Below, piece after piece: positions 24,071 to 41,081 of a stretch of 64,000 nt of DNA. The stretch is taken from NCBI RefSeq assembly GCF_034702125.1, contig NC_085869.1, forward strand, positions 49,403,197 through 49,467,196. The letters run 5' to 3'. Position numbers and translations under genes: made by a program. Origin of the DNA: Engraulis encrasicolus. Taxonomy: Eukaryota; Chordata; Actinopteri; Clupeiformes; Engraulidae. Below the pieces are notes generated by a model. The model saw nothing but the letters and a program-made list of their open reading frames with translations. It did no database searches and was not told where the DNA came from. Positions within the stretch are counted from its first letter, which is position 1. The number at the start of each line of letters is the position of its first letter.

Positions 24071-25021
24071 ATGTCCAGAGCGAACAGTGTAAGCCCGCCC
24101 GGCGTCGGTGCTCCTGGGCTGAGGGGAGGGACGGAGCACAGATCAGCTTGGGGCGAGTCAGAGGCCGTTGCGAACGGATGTCCATACTCGGCCCGATCCT
24201 CTAGCAGAAAGCTCGCACGGTCCAACAGCAGATGGAGGGAGGAGGACGATTTCGACCGACAACCCGGGAGAGCAGCTACCACCACCGCCACCACAACCGT
24301 CAGCCGAGTTAGTTTCAGGTCCAAATCTGCGTGGCAAGAACATGGGGAGGGAAGTCGCAACAATAACCGCTCGTCCCCAAGGTACACGGATGGCGAAGTA
24401 AGACCCAAGTCGGTGGAACTGGGTCTGGAGGAGAGGAGAGCCAAGTCCAAGCCAGAGGAGGAAGACGCCGTCTCCGACGTCCACTTTTCTATGTTCTCAA
24501 TGGTCGCATGCTGCACCAGCGTGATGCATATTTTCAAGTCCAAAAAGTTTCAGTCGGAAAAGTTGGAGAAGTTGTACCAGCGCTACTTTTTCCGACTTAA
24601 CCAGAGTAGCCTCACCATGCTCATGGCTGTGCTTGTGCTTGTGTGTGCGGTCATGCTCGGATTCCACTGCGCCGGGGGCATCTGTCGCCTAACTTATGTG
24701 GTTGTTTTCTCCATGGCTATCTTGCTTATACTAGTCTTGATGGTAGTGTGCAATCGGAATGGCTTCCATCAGGACCACATGTGGATCGTCTGCTACGTCG
24801 TGATATTGGTCGTGCTGGTGGTACAGGTGATTGGAGTCATTCTGGTGCAGCCAAGGAGCGCCTCCGAAGGAATATGGTGGACCGTTTTCTTCATTCATGT
24901 CATCTACACGCTGCTGCCTGTCAGGATGCGGGCGGCAGTTGTCACCGGGCTGGTGTTATCGGCTATACATGTCAGCATTTCGTGGAGGCTGAACGAGATG
25001 GACGTTCTCCTATGGAAACAG
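24071..25021 (+). CDS. adcy5: Adenylyl cyclase type 5, first coding exon (N-terminus and first transmembrane helices)
   Basis: The 951-nt exon encodes 317 residues from the first in-frame ATG (A at -3), starting MSRANSVSPPG, and ends exactly at a codon with donor GTGAGT. Residues 1-180 are the cytosolic N-terminus. They hold an Ala/Thr run (68-76), FRSKSAWQE (82-90) and VRPKSVELGLEERR (110-123). FKSKKFQSEKLEKLYQRYFF leads into FRLNQSSLTMLMAVLVLV. About five hydrophobic spans follow (near 181-202, 206-226, 237-259, 268-283, 288-305), including PRSASEGIWWTVFFI. TEHRSAWGE and SFRSKSAWQE mark ADCY5 rather than ADCY6. The enzyme makes cAMP from ATP under Gs/Gi and Ca2+ control; both catalytic domains are encoded downstream, outside the window. 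The N-terminal region is some 60 residues shorter than the mammalian one. Confidence 0.95.
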
Positions 25022-27717
25022 GTGAGTGCATTTTCCATTCTTATCAGTTTCAAGATCTGTTACACCTGATGGGGTTGTGTATTACGCACGCCTTCCTAAG
25101 TTATCTACATCTGTCTAGGAACTGGAGGTGCTCTGTGAGTCACAAGTGTAACCTACCAAGGTCAACCCTGAAGTGCAGTTGCAGGGCACCCTACCTCCCG
25201 CGCGCTTGTGTGTGTGTGCGCGCGCGCGTGGCTGCGTGCGCGGCTGCGTGCGCACACAGCTGGGCATATTGATGTGGTGGGTGTTATTGGTTTCGAAAGC
25301 CAACACAAGCATTCATTTTGGCATGTAGATGCAAAAAACAAAACACAAATAATGCAAATATAAGCAGCGAAGCACCTGCAAACAGAAAAAATTGAGAGGT
25401 TGGAGAGGAGAGCAATCAACCACTGGTTGCTAGGAAACCTCAAGTGCTTTGCTCCTTGTCATATTTTCTGAGGCCTGCACCAGTGAATGAGTTGTCACCC
25501 ACAAACAATAACAGGTGATTAAAGCATTATTTTAGGGGCACCTGGGAGAATTATACAATGTGTTTATTCTTGGATTACTGTTTGGTGTCTACCTCTGTGC
25601 AGGGCAAATGCTGATTGAAAGCTGCCCCTGCAACACAGACGATGGGCAGCACCAGAATATGCTATTCCGTTTATCTGGACATTCCATAGGTCACTTGTGC
25701 AGATGACAGTGGCTTTTGTGCTGAGATGATGTCAGATTAATGACTGGGTAGAATGGAGAAAATATGCCGCCACAGTTAGGCCAACAAGTAGCCTACTACC
25801 ACTACAGAGAATTGATTTGCCACCACTTTTACCAAGTCACCAGAGATGCACGTTTCATTTGTATGGTAGCCTGTTGCAGTCATGTATAAATAATTTAAAA
25901 ATATATTAGTTTGAAGTCTCACTGAGTCTGCAGGAGGTCTCCATTTGAGCATTGTAAAAAAAGTGAGAAGTGGTGTGTATTTTTTATGTACATTGTAAAG
26001 TTTGACAGGAATTTGGTTTGAAAAAAAAAAACCCATCATTCCGTCATTTTGGTGGTAGGCCTACTTGTTTTCAGTGAAGGATGTTATTCTTTTCAGCCTC
26101 ATTTTCTTTATTCCTGTCTTTCCCTCTGGGAACATGTTGTATATTCCTAATGGTAGTTTTCTTCTTAATGCCTACTGTCCAGAAGTGTTTTGGGCCCCAT
26201 ATTTAAAACCCAAATATGTGCCGTATAAAACTTGTAGGCCTCTGGCTATTGTTTTACAAGGCCAGCTACGTTGTTCCATTCTGAACTTTATTTCAGTCCT
26301 GACTAACTTTTCCACCCCTTTACTGCCCAGCGCATTCACCAAACACAAGTGTTTCGCATCGTTCCAGTTTTCCCATGCACATTGGAACAAATACACCATG
26401 ACGGCCCCTAAAATACCTTTTCTGCATGCGCCCAAGGGTGAAAGTTAGTGGTTTAAGGTTGTGATCGCACTTGGGCAGCAGAACCTTTTGAGGGATAGTT
26501 TGGGTGAGACTTGGCAAGCATTTGTTTTGTGTGAATGATTGTTTTCATCGCAAACCCAATTCCCACTGAGCCACAAAATGATGCTGACTAACACGAGTTG
26601 TGCATGGGAAAGAACAAACAAACATCAGGAAAGGGTTTTGAGAGAATCCACAGCTTCTTCTAGAGACCCTTACATCAGAAATGTTCACTCATTCACTAGA
26701 TAGTGCACATGTAGGCAAATAAATAAAAAAAATCCCAATGTAATTCACAGCCTACGCAGCCCCTCTGCTGTCGTGAAAAATAGGGAGCATTTCAGATTCT
26801 GCCGTGGAGGGCCTTGGCAGCCATTTCAGTATGTTTTTCATCATATTTCCACACTCGCTCGCTGTGTCCTTGTGTCCTCGTCAGCAGTTCCAGCCCAGAG
26901 CTTTGGAGCCGGGCCCTAAGTGCGAAAGCTCTGAGTTTTAATGGGCCTTCAGAAAACAATGCAGGTGATTGTTGTTGCTCGCCAGCCACCACACACTCCC
27001 CAAGACCCAGTGGTACATGGCTGTACTCATGTTTACAGATGAACTTGCTCTCCCTGCTAGAAAGATTTTTGTTTTGTTATTGTTTGTCTTTCATGAATGG
27101 AAAGGTAATTGAATTGTTGCCAGCTCTGTGCCTTCCTGAACAACGTTGTCATCCATCATTGTGAAAGTTTTTTTTCTTTGTTCCGCCTGCAAGAGAAGAA
27201 AAAAAATCATATGCTGCTGTCGAACAATAGAGCAAGTACAACACTTCAACAAAGTTCAAGGTCTGGAGTTTGAGTCACTGAATGTAAGGAGATGAAAAGC
27301 GCTTTCATCCCCCCTCTCCTACAGTAGGCCTATATCAGTAACAGCAGACATAGGAAATGGAGCAGAGTAGCACACAGTACAGCACTGTACTCTCTACATA
27401 TGCACAGCTTCAACTCTATCTCCTCTCTGCATCATCTGATGCCCATGGGTCAATGGCGTGTCATTTGAAGCCGACACCATGTGGTACAACCACAGCTAAT
27501 GCCTCTCTTGTAATAAGTAAATGAATTAATTGATGATCAGTAATTACTGTAATACATAGTTTGTCTGGTTACCACCGGACCTAATCACTAGTGAGATCCG
27601 TTTCTGAGGAGAGCTTCCAGACTGTCTTTCAGATCAGAACGATTGTGTAGAACTAAAGGCGGCATGGTTGTCATGGTAATACATAGTTATGTAAATACAC
27701 AGATCATTTTATTCATA
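25022..27717 (+). other. adcy5: adcy5 intron 1, proximal part
   Basis: Starts with donor GTGAGT. Mostly unique sequence with one short GTGCGCG repeat near 25205-25235. No coding exon or recognised mobile element. First-intron enhancers are plausible but cannot be seen from sequence. Confidence 0.6.
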
Positions 27718-27725
27718 CCATAGTG

Positions 27726-28035
27726 CAGTGATTCTCAAAGTGTGGTCCGGGGACCACTAGTGGTCCTCAACAAAGCTCCGGTGGTCCGCGAGGGGATTTC
27801 TACTTTTCCAAGACAAGCTAGCAGTAGGCTATATTTGTAGCATTGTTACAAAGCTAAACATTGCTGAAGTCTCATTTTCAGCCCAATAAGACAGGCTTGT
27901 AAATGTCAATAAAAAGTAAGTGATCTGCATCAAAATTCGCAGTGTCAAATTAGCACCCGTCAACTGACAGGTGGTCCCTCAATATTTTCGGGTGGACAAA
28001 GTGGTCCTTGATGTGAAGAAGTTTGAGAAACACTG
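27726..28035. mobile_element. Non-autonomous hAT-type element
   Basis: The ends CAGTGATTCTCAAAGTGTGG and TTTGAGAAACACTG are inverted repeats. The 8-bp flanks CCATAGTG (27718-27725) and CCAGAGTG (28036-28043) match at 7 of 8. The interior repeats GTGGTCC phrases. Confidence 0.88.
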
Positions 28036-28043
28036 CCAGAGTG

Positions 28044-28640
28044 GAAGTAGCTCTGGGGGCTGCATGCTGGTGTCTGCTGCTAACAACGTTAATGACCCCT
28101 GACCCCCATGTATGTTTGGTCCTTTAGGTATCCCATTGTAAATAGAAGGTTATTTGGTTGGGTTGGGGTCTTTTATATGGACTCTCTATTTTCAGACTGG
28201 GCGTACCTGTTATTTTTGTATTGCAGGAAAAACTAGCCCTCATTCCTCAAAGACTTCATATGCAATACTGTGACTAATTGATCGGTTTGAGAGCCAAGGG
28301 GTGTGGGAACGGAACAAACGTGTTTGTTGGTGTTGCTGTGCAAAGCTGTTGTCTTAAGCATATCAAATCCCTGTGTGTTTTTATGAGACTGAACTCTTGC
28401 TTCGTGCTTATCTGACGACGGATGATATCATGTTGCCTTATTGCATGTCTGAACAAACCGGCTTTAATGCACATCACACAGGGACAGGGGTCGTGGTGGG
28501 CTGGTGTGGCCGTCTCTTGTGGTCAATTGAGGATAGTCTGTGTGATGTCGGAGAAAACATTACAATCCAAATGAAAGACCCAGGATTTAGAGCAGGATTG
28601 GGAGTTCAGACATGTAAACAGTTCTTGGAGACTGCATTAA
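28044..28640 (+). other. adcy5: adcy5 intron 1 segment
   Basis: No gene or element recognised. Confidence 0.4.
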
Positions 28641-28644
28641 GACG

Positions 28645-28765
28645 CACAGTAAAAATGCAGTGTTCATTAAACACTTAAATAGTGAAATCTAACACTCTGG
28701 CTAGTTGGTGTACTCTGGCTAGTTGAAGTAACACTGCACATTTTACACATTGTATGTTTGTGTCT
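28645..28765. mobile_element. Small MITE remnant
   Basis: Contains CAGTAAAAATGCAGTGTTCA and the near-inverse AGTAACACTGCACATTTTAC. A related remnant lies at 54838-54925. Boundaries are approximate. Confidence 0.5.
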
Positions 28766-28934
28766 TGTTTGGATTTAGTGAAGAATTTAGTTGTAAAAAC
28801 TTTAGCAAGCATATTGCTCTCTCGTTATGTGGCTAAAGGCCAGCGAGGCCAACCTCAGGTCAATCACAACATTCACAGCTTCCATGGGAGTCAGGCGTTT
28901 GTGGATGGAGTTGTCCGTAATGACATGACTAAGG

Positions 28935-29210
28935 CTGCTCGATTATGGGAAAAACAATATCACGATTATTTCAGTCAACATTGATATTTTTAAAGAAAGA
29001 AAAATGGTGCCAAATAATTCACAATCTTGTGTGTTGAATTCACAATGAGCGTTGGTTAGCAAGTTTTGATTACGGTATACTCGTTGGTTAGCAAGTTTTG
29101 GCAGCATAGACAAATTAGCAAAAAAGTTTCAACTCGACTTCATGAAATTTGTTATGCTTGGACAACATAATTGATATCGCCATATAAATTCGATATATTG
29201 CACAACCCTA
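28935..29210. mobile_element. Decayed hAT-like repeat
   Basis: The left part GGCTGCTCGATTATGG and the right part CGATATATTGCACAACCCTA are typical of short fish hAT-like elements with CGATAT-rich ends. A GTTGGTTAGCAAGTTTTG phrase is duplicated at about 29050 and 29083. No target duplication was identified. Confidence 0.5.
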
Positions 29211-29512
29211 CTCCCTGATTATTTCCACATCTTTCATGTCTCATATCTTCATCATAATGTAGCCCTATGGGAAGTTATTCTTCCCTGCAAGTGTGTGTAT
29301 GTGTGTACTGTAGTGGTGTTATGACAGCTGATGGATTACCACACAAGTGTTTGGGTCACATGCCTGTCAGATTTTTCCCCCCCCAGTGTGCATCAATGTT
29401 TCTGTTGGTCGTCTCCCGACTCAACTCCTGAGACTGAGTGGAGTGCAGTGGTGGGTGTCCAAATGAATTGCTGATTATCATTTGGAGAGGACGCATACAT
29501 TTGATCACCCTG

Positions 29513-29515
<3 letters not shown>

Positions 29516-29557
<42 letters not shown>
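29516..29557. repeat. (GT)n microsatellite
   Basis: About 21 uninterrupted GT units. Confidence 0.95.
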
Positions 29558-29558
<1 letters not shown>

Positions 29559-29787
29559 CTCCTTCTCAACCTCGCTCTCTCTCTCTCACTCTCTGTCTCA
29601 CTCGCTGTGTGTGCGTATGTGTGTTAGATCAATGCACTTATTTTCCCCTAAGCCTGATGTATCTATCTGAGCAGAGTTTTATCAGTCTCTCTCCGAGGCC
29701 TGGAGTTTTAACAGTATACCTTATGACTGGATCCCCCCCGCCAAAACACACACACACACAAACAGACAAAAGAAAAAGAAAAGCACA

Positions 29788-29789
<2 letters not shown>

Positions 29790-29838
<49 letters not shown>

Positions 29839-29850
29839 TGTGTGTGTGTG
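29790..29850. repeat. (TG)n microsatellite
   Basis: About 30 TG units with one GG interruption. Confidence 0.95.
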
Positions 29851-30700
29851 GCCTTCTTCTATGGGCGCCCTCTCAATCCCCTCTTATCCTGCATTGTAAA
29901 CACCAGGACGGGGTCGGCCACACAGCCTAGTCTTAGACACTTCCTCTTCTCTGGCCTCCTTCCCCGTCCCATCCAGTACCATGCCAGTCAGTGTTTTCCT
30001 CAGAATGTTTGTTTATAAAGATGACTTGTGTGGGGTAAACCGATGCCGTCATCAAGGAAATATCACCTGACTTGGAAGAATGGTCTGGCCTGCAGGTATC
30101 AATCCATCAATCCAGTGCCGAAGTGGAACAAGCCTAGCTTGATTATCATCGACTTTCAAATCTCTTCTAGACTTGGTTTGACCATAACAATTAACATTTG
30201 CATAACAATTAACATTTCCCAAATTGCATGGTCGACCCGCCTCCCTTGGATTACTAATGGTTGCATGCTTCTTGACAAAATGGGAGGAGTTCCCAATTTT
30301 TTCGGAAGCTCATAAACGATATTTGTATTGCTCTTGGCCTGGCTAGTGGTGTTGCATCACAAGGAGGGCACAGCCTGGCATAGAACAAGCCCACCTTTCT
30401 GCCACATAATGGGCCTCAGACATTTCTTCCTCAGATACTTCTTCCTTCTTCCTCTTCTTCTGCCTCCATCCCATCGCCTTTCTGCTAAGCAGTACTCTCT
30501 GCCATCTTGTTACTGTACTACCGCACTGCTCTCCTTGGGCCGCCAGTTGGCCTTCCTCCTTGCATGGATGAGGCATAAATGCAATTTTGTTTATGTGCTG
30601 TGGGATGCTGTCTTACAATAATGATGGGAGTTTTGCAGTGGGTCTTTCACCTTCCTTTCCCTCTGTTATAAAGCCATGGTTTAAGAGTAGCCAAACTAGA
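29851..30700 (+). other. adcy5: adcy5 intron 1 segment
   Basis: No coding exon or element recognised. Confidence 0.4.
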
Positions 30701-30715
30701 TGTAGTGTAGTAGAG

Positions 30716-30925
30716 CAGTGTTTCCCAACCAGGGGTACGTGTACCACTAGGGGTACGCGAGTATACCTTAGGGGGTACTTTTGAAAAATGTAATAATAAC
30801 AAATATAGGCGTGTAGTCACACTGGGTCGATAGAGGAACAGATATAGAGCATGAGTGAGAGGGGTACTCATCACATGACAAAATTGCTTAGGGGTACGCA
30901 AGATAAAAAAGGTTGGGAAACAGAA
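30716..30925. mobile_element. Non-autonomous hAT-type element
   Basis: The ends CAGTGTTTCCCAACC and GGTTGGGAAACAG are inverted repeats. They are flanked by an exact 8-bp duplication TAGTAGAG at 30708-30715 and 30926-30933. GGGGTACG phrases repeat inside. Confidence 0.92.
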
Positions 30926-31087
30926 TAGTAGAGGGTAGCTAGAAGCAGTCCTGGTTTCCTATGTTTTCTGTTGCCTGTCTTCTGTCCTCTATCTAGTAGC
31001 CTTCTTTCTTACCTCACCCTGTTCTGCCTCACTTTATTATCAATTCTCTCCCAAAAGAGAAACAAGGCATTCTCTCCTTCTCTGAAG

Positions 31088-31256
31088 TAGTTTCTCAACA
31101 GGGGCGCCAAAGCCCCCCAGGGTGCGTTGGTGGAGGGGCGGTGCTTAGTTGCCATTGCGGGGCACTGGTCCATTTTGTTTTTTAAACTAAGGGGAGTGTT
31201 GGCAGGCTTATGATGCAGTCAAGGGGGGGTGTTCAAAAAAAGGTTGAGAACCACTG
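31088..31256. mobile_element. Non-autonomous hAT-type element (GGTTGAGAACCACTG family)
   Basis: The right end GGTTGAGAACCACTG pairs with the decayed left end TAGTTTCTCAAC. The 8-bp flanks CTCTGAAG and CTCTGGAG match at 7 of 8. Relatives lie at 50136-50326 and 63014-63241. Confidence 0.8.
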
Positions 31257-31489
31257 CTCTGGAGCAAGGCAGCCCAACAGGTCCTCCCCATTCTCTTTTT
31301 TCCCTGCCTCTGTCCAATCCTACTTTATCCTGCCCCATCTCATCCAACTCTGGTCACACCACCCTCTGTTGTTCATCGTTAAAGTGAACAGAGGTAGCCT
31401 CTTCAGGTGGTATCAGACGATTTTTCCTCCTTGTTTGCCTGCAGCACGTCCCATCACCCTCCATTACCTATCCACAAAGAGGAATGAGG

Positions 31490-31492
<3 letters not shown>

Positions 31493-31581
<89 letters not shown>
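31493..31581. repeat. (TC)n microsatellite, about 44 units
   Basis: Pure CT dinucleotide run inside one unit of the long-period array. Confidence 0.97.
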
Positions 31582-31585
<4 letters not shown>

Positions 31586-32084
31586 GAAGGCAGTGCAGGC
31601 CTCTTTTTCTGCCTCCCTTTTTTCTTCTCACCCTAACCCATACCATCCCATCCCCTCCCATCCTACCCTGTCCTTTCCTGACCACCTCTGTTATCAATTC
31701 ACTGCCAAAGTGGAACGAGGCATCCTCTCTCTCCCCCAGAGAAAGGCAGGCCAGTCCTGGATCTCCCCAGGGCTTGTGATTGGTAATTTGGCATACACTG
31801 CATTTTCCCAGTGGGCCGAAAGTCTTCAGAGGGCAGATGCTGTTGATTTTTGTTTGGCTGTTTATCTTCAACATCGACATTTGAACTGACCTCATGACGT
31901 GCACCGTAGAAAAGCAGGGAGCTGTGTGATGGAGAGGGATAGGTTTATGACCCAACTGCCTGGGCTGTTTTCTGGTCCCAGTCCAGCCTTGGATCTCCCT
32001 GTACTCTTTTTCTGCCTCCTCCTTCTTTCCTTCTCACCCTAGCCCATCCCACCCCATCTCATCCTACCCTGTCCTGTCTTCAGG

Positions 32085-32215
32085 CCCGCCGACAAGGGGG
32101 GGGACAAAGGGGCATGTTGTCCCAGGCCCAGGGAGATGGGGGGAGGCAGAATTGGTTCTCCATTACATTGTATCTATTGGGTTGGGGGGCCTTTCAGATG
32201 ACTTTGTCTTGGACC
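32085..32215 (-). mobile_element. Dispersed GGGCCC-ended repeat, inverse copy
   Basis: CCCAGGCCCAGGGAGA, CCATTACATTGTATCTATTGG and CAGATGACTTTGTCTTGG are, in inverse, the phrases of the copy at 44571-44700. The family is not named here. Confidence 0.65.
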
Positions 32216-32624
32216 CACCTTCAGCGACCCTGCCTGTCCTGACCACCTCTGTTCTCATTCTCAAAGTGGAACGAGGCATCCTCTCTCTCTCCCCAGGGGT
32301 AGGCCGGCCAGTCCGGGTTCTCCCTATCCTCTCGGAGGGCAAGGAGAGAGGAAGCGCAGGGAAGGCGGACGGACGGGCGGGCGGTCTGTCTTGGCCCACC
32401 TCCAGCTGTAATGAGGTTTGAGGCTGCTGTAATTGAATTGCCCCGCGCCGTAACGTGCAGACTCGCCGGAATACAAAACAGATGTCCTCTACCTTCCAGC
32501 ACCCCTCCTGACAGACCTGCTATTAATTTGCCTTTGAGAACCCAAGTCTTCTTCCTCCTCCAAACCCACCCACCCACTCACTCACCTTTACCATCATCAC
32601 AGCAATGACCCATGGGATAGTGTA

Positions 32625-32691
<67 letters not shown>

Positions 32692-32692
32692 A
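32625..32692. repeat. (CA)n microsatellite with CATA interruptions
   Basis: CA repeat broken twice by CATATACA. Confidence 0.93.
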
Positions 32693-32806
32693 GCAGAGAG
32701 ACTGGAGTGAACAACCCAGGAGGATGTGCACATCATGGATCATCCACTAAAAAATGTCCCTCTCCCACTCTCCACTCAAACATATTCCCCAGGATCCCCT
32801 TTCCCG

Positions 32807-32810
<4 letters not shown>

Positions 32811-32867
<57 letters not shown>

Positions 32868-32911
32868 CTGTCTCTTTCTCTCTCTTTCCCTTGTTCTCTC
32901 TCCCTGTCTCT

Positions 32912-32949
<38 letters not shown>

Positions 32950-32954
32950 CTTTC

Positions 32955-32998
<44 letters not shown>

Positions 32999-33005
32999 TC
33001 CTTTC
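32811..33005. repeat. (CT)n/(CTTT)n compound microsatellite
   Basis: CT run, then mixed CTCTTTC, then a (CTTT)n block of about 50 bp. It resembles the tract at hacd2 exon 7. Confidence 0.95.
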
Positions 33006-33414
33006 CTGTCTCCTCAGATTATCCTATCTAATAAAGCCAAGAACCCCCTACACAAATAAACAAACAAATAAAAGAAATTCCAATCTTCCCAGTTCACCAG
33101 TGGCACTTTGTCTGTGTGGCAAACTTTGATGTACAGTCCAGCAAACTTCACAGATATTTCTGCCTGCTGCCTGCCTTCCCATGATTCTGCATGTTGAAAA
33201 GAGGTACAAGCCCCGTGGCCACCTTAAAAAAAAACAAAAAAAAACAAAGGCTACCTCCACCAGAGCTCAGCTATAGGCTATAATTCAATGCTGAAGCCTA
33301 TTTTACGCAGAGCACTGTGTTTCCCCCAGCAGTTTTGTTGTGACTTGGTCCCCAGAAAACACAAGGATTTTAATATTTCTGAATGCAACTTATGAAGTTT
33401 TTAAAAAAAAATGC

Positions 33415-33575
33415 ATTTTAAGGGCTTTTTTGCCTTTATTTCTGACAGGATAGTCGAGGAGAGACAGGAAATGAGTGGGGGAGAGCGAAGCGGGGAAGGA
33501 TTGGCAAATGACCCGGGCTGGAATTGAACCCGGGTCGCCAGCGTAGTCACCCAGTGCCCTTACGGCAGGGTCGCA
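33415..33575 (-). mobile_element. tRNA-derived SINE, reverse copy
   Basis: GGAATTGAACCCGGGTCGCC is the inverse of a near-intact B-box region. CCCTTACGGCAGGGTCG is the inverse head, and CCTTTATTTCTGACAGGATA the inverse tail. Same family as 5594-5731. Confidence 0.85.
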
Positions 33576-33696
33576 ACTTATTAAGTTGATGTACAAAACA
33601 TGTATGCTCTTTTATTTGTTTATTTATGGGGTGGGAGGGATGTTTCATAAATACTGTAGGGACTCACAAAAAGGGATTGTGGTGATTGTGGAAAAT

Positions 33697-33847
33697 AAAA
33701 GTCCGCGACACCAAGCTCCCGTTGCTTATTTTTAATGTGACGTTTCGGGCAGCATGCCCTTCATCAGACAAATTGTCTGATGAAGGGCATGCTGCCCGAA
33801 ACGTCACATTAAAAATAAGCAACGGGAGCTTGGTGTCGCGGACTTTT
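33697..33847. mobile_element. Perfect foldback element, 75-bp arms with a 1-bp loop
   Basis: Every base from 33697 to 33771 pairs with 33773-33847 around A33772. The arm carries ACGTTTCGGGCAGCATGCCC and CTTCATCAGACAA. It looks like a foldback MITE. Confidence 0.93.
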
Positions 33848-34630
33848 CTTTCAAAATTTTTTCATGGTATTTTTGCTGGTCCTGCACCCAACCTTTTTGA
33901 GACGGATGTGCGTGTTTTTTTCTCTCTAACTGTGTTTGGAAAATAACACAAAGTTAATCATTTTTCAAAATGGTTTTGAAATTATTATCGTCACATGTTT
34001 CTGATAACGGCTAACCCCCCCATCCCCCCTGCTTGACTAACAACTGTTCTGCGGGAAACCCTGCAGAGCAGGTGCTTCATGACTCTGGCTCCTCGCTCTT
34101 CCAGTGGTCCTCCCCATGCTGCTGCGCTCCTGCGTGCGCTCACACGCACGCTGCTGCTGCTGCTGCCGTTGCTGCTCCATGCTGAGAACAGCCTTGCCTC
34201 TTTTCTCAGAAACCACTTCTGCTGCTGTCCCCCATGAGTGCAGGCCCTACACACGCTGATGATGAGAGCCTCCTGTATCTTAGCAACCGGGCCTCCTTCT
34301 TCTCTTTAAACGCAAACAGCGTCAACTTGAGCAGCATCTTCTCCTTCTCCTTCTTCTTCTTCTTCTCCTCCTCCTTCGTCTTCTGCCACCCCATCCCCAC
34401 AAGACACAACACCTCTGTTTCTTTTCATCTCCCCTCTCACGGTTCCGTGTCTCCCCTTTGAGGCGTGAAGTGGGGATAATTAAGACGCAACTGCTCCCAG
34501 ACCGTGCTGCGTTTTCTCCCTCGTGCTGCCAACTCCTCCTCCTCCTCCCATTCACCCCCCTCCCCCTACCCTTCACAACATTATTGTTTTTCCCTGTTAT
34601 CAAGGGAGACCTGTCGGCAATCAGGAAAAA
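33848..34630 (+). other. adcy5: adcy5 intron 1 segment with CT/CTT-rich patches
   Basis: Contains CTTCTTCTT-type runs near 34340-34380 and a C-rich block near 34540-34570. No exon or element recognised. Confidence 0.4.
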
Positions 34631-34631
34631 G

Positions 34632-34666
<35 letters not shown>

Positions 34667-34675
34667 CGTGTGTGG
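34632..34675. repeat. (TG)n microsatellite
   Basis: TG run ending in TGCGTGCG variants. Confidence 0.92.
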
Positions 34676-40000
<5,325 letters not shown>

Positions 40001-40004
40001 AGGG

Positions 40005-40165
40005 GTGAAGTGGCTCAGGGGGTTAAGGCACGCCATACTATCCAGAGACCCCGGTTCAAATCTGACTTGAGGTCATTTCCCAATCCCTCTCCTCTCTTCC
40101 CAATTTGCTTTCGGCCAGTCGATGCCTATCCTGTCTAAATAAATGTATGCTTAAAAAAAGCCCAA
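40005..40165 (+). mobile_element. tRNA-derived SINE, second head type
   Basis: The head GTGGCTCAGGGGGTTAAGGC looks like an A box, and GGTTCAAATCTG near 40062 resembles a B box. The tail CCTATCCTGTCTAAATAAATG resembles the other SINEs here. Confidence 0.8.
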
Positions 40166-41077
40166 ATAATGTGTATAAAATATATGTATGACGTTCATTT
40201 TGTCTGTTAAAGTGAGCCATAGGTTTTTCTTACACTTCAGACATGACCCTCTAATGAAGACTGAGGCTATACAGTAGGCTATGTGTACTGTCGAAACATG
40301 TCAGGTAAAGGATACAACTTTTACATGTCTGAAGTATAAGACAAATCCATGATTCGCAATATCTATAAAAAGATAGAAATTCCACATGGATGAAATAGGC
40401 GCAGATGTGGCTGGATGCCCTTCTCCCAGTGTACCATAGTGGTTGATTCCCCCAAAACAGTGTGGCTGGGACATCAACAGGGGAGCTGAGGTTTAGGACA
40501 AACATCAGAGCAAGGAATCCCAAACAATCAACTGTCCGTTAAAACAAAAGGAACCGCAGTGTTCTCACAGGCTAGTGGCCGATAAATGACCTACTACTTC
40601 TACTAGATTCTACAGCTGTTAGTGAAATGGCAGAAAAGCCAAATGCTGACATTGGCCATAGCTGTGCTACATAAGGGGCAGCCAGCCTATTCCTGAATTA
40701 TGTAGCCTTACATGAGCCAAGCATAGGAATGAGGAGAATGTACAGGCGATCATAAAATTGTATTTGTAGTGGTAAATCTGTCAGCTACAGATTGAGGCAT
40801 AGACACATATTTAGCGAACTGGGACTGATTAGAATGTGTCGTAGGAATTTAATGTATGTAATGGACCATATAAACATGGGTAGACATAAACCGCTTTGTA
40901 AATATGGATATACATGAAGTTCCATTAGCTGGCTATAAATTTGCAGAAGTGACCAAGTGAACCACTTTGCAGGAACATGGGTGCACATTGTTTTTAGACC
41001 ACAAATCAACCAAACATGTTCTGAAAACACATCCTACATGGACTTGTAAGGAAGGCGGTTGACTATTATCCCATGTT
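40166..41077 (+). other. adcy5: adcy5 intron 1 segment
   Basis: No exon or named element recognised. Confidence 0.35.
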
Positions 41078-41081
41078 ATGT

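Larger units (their letters stand above)
30940..32350. repeat. Degenerate long-period tandem array
   Basis: Four diverged units share the phrases CCTACCCTGTCCT, ACCACCTCTGTTATCAATTC, AAAGTGGAACGAGGCATCCT and GGCAGGCCAGTCCTGGATCT. They are centred near 31040, 31460, 31710 and 32270. The second unit contains an expanded CT tract, and a hAT element sits between the first two. Confidence 0.75.

Noticed and set aside
25115..25443. Alternating purine-pyrimidine GCGC/GTGT patch as a gene or Z-DNA signal
   Set aside because: Only about 30 bp of GTGCGCG repeat; too short and common for a separate claim.
40005..40165. Possible tRNA gene with good A and B boxes
   Set aside because: The sequence continues into a SINE tail shared with other copies.
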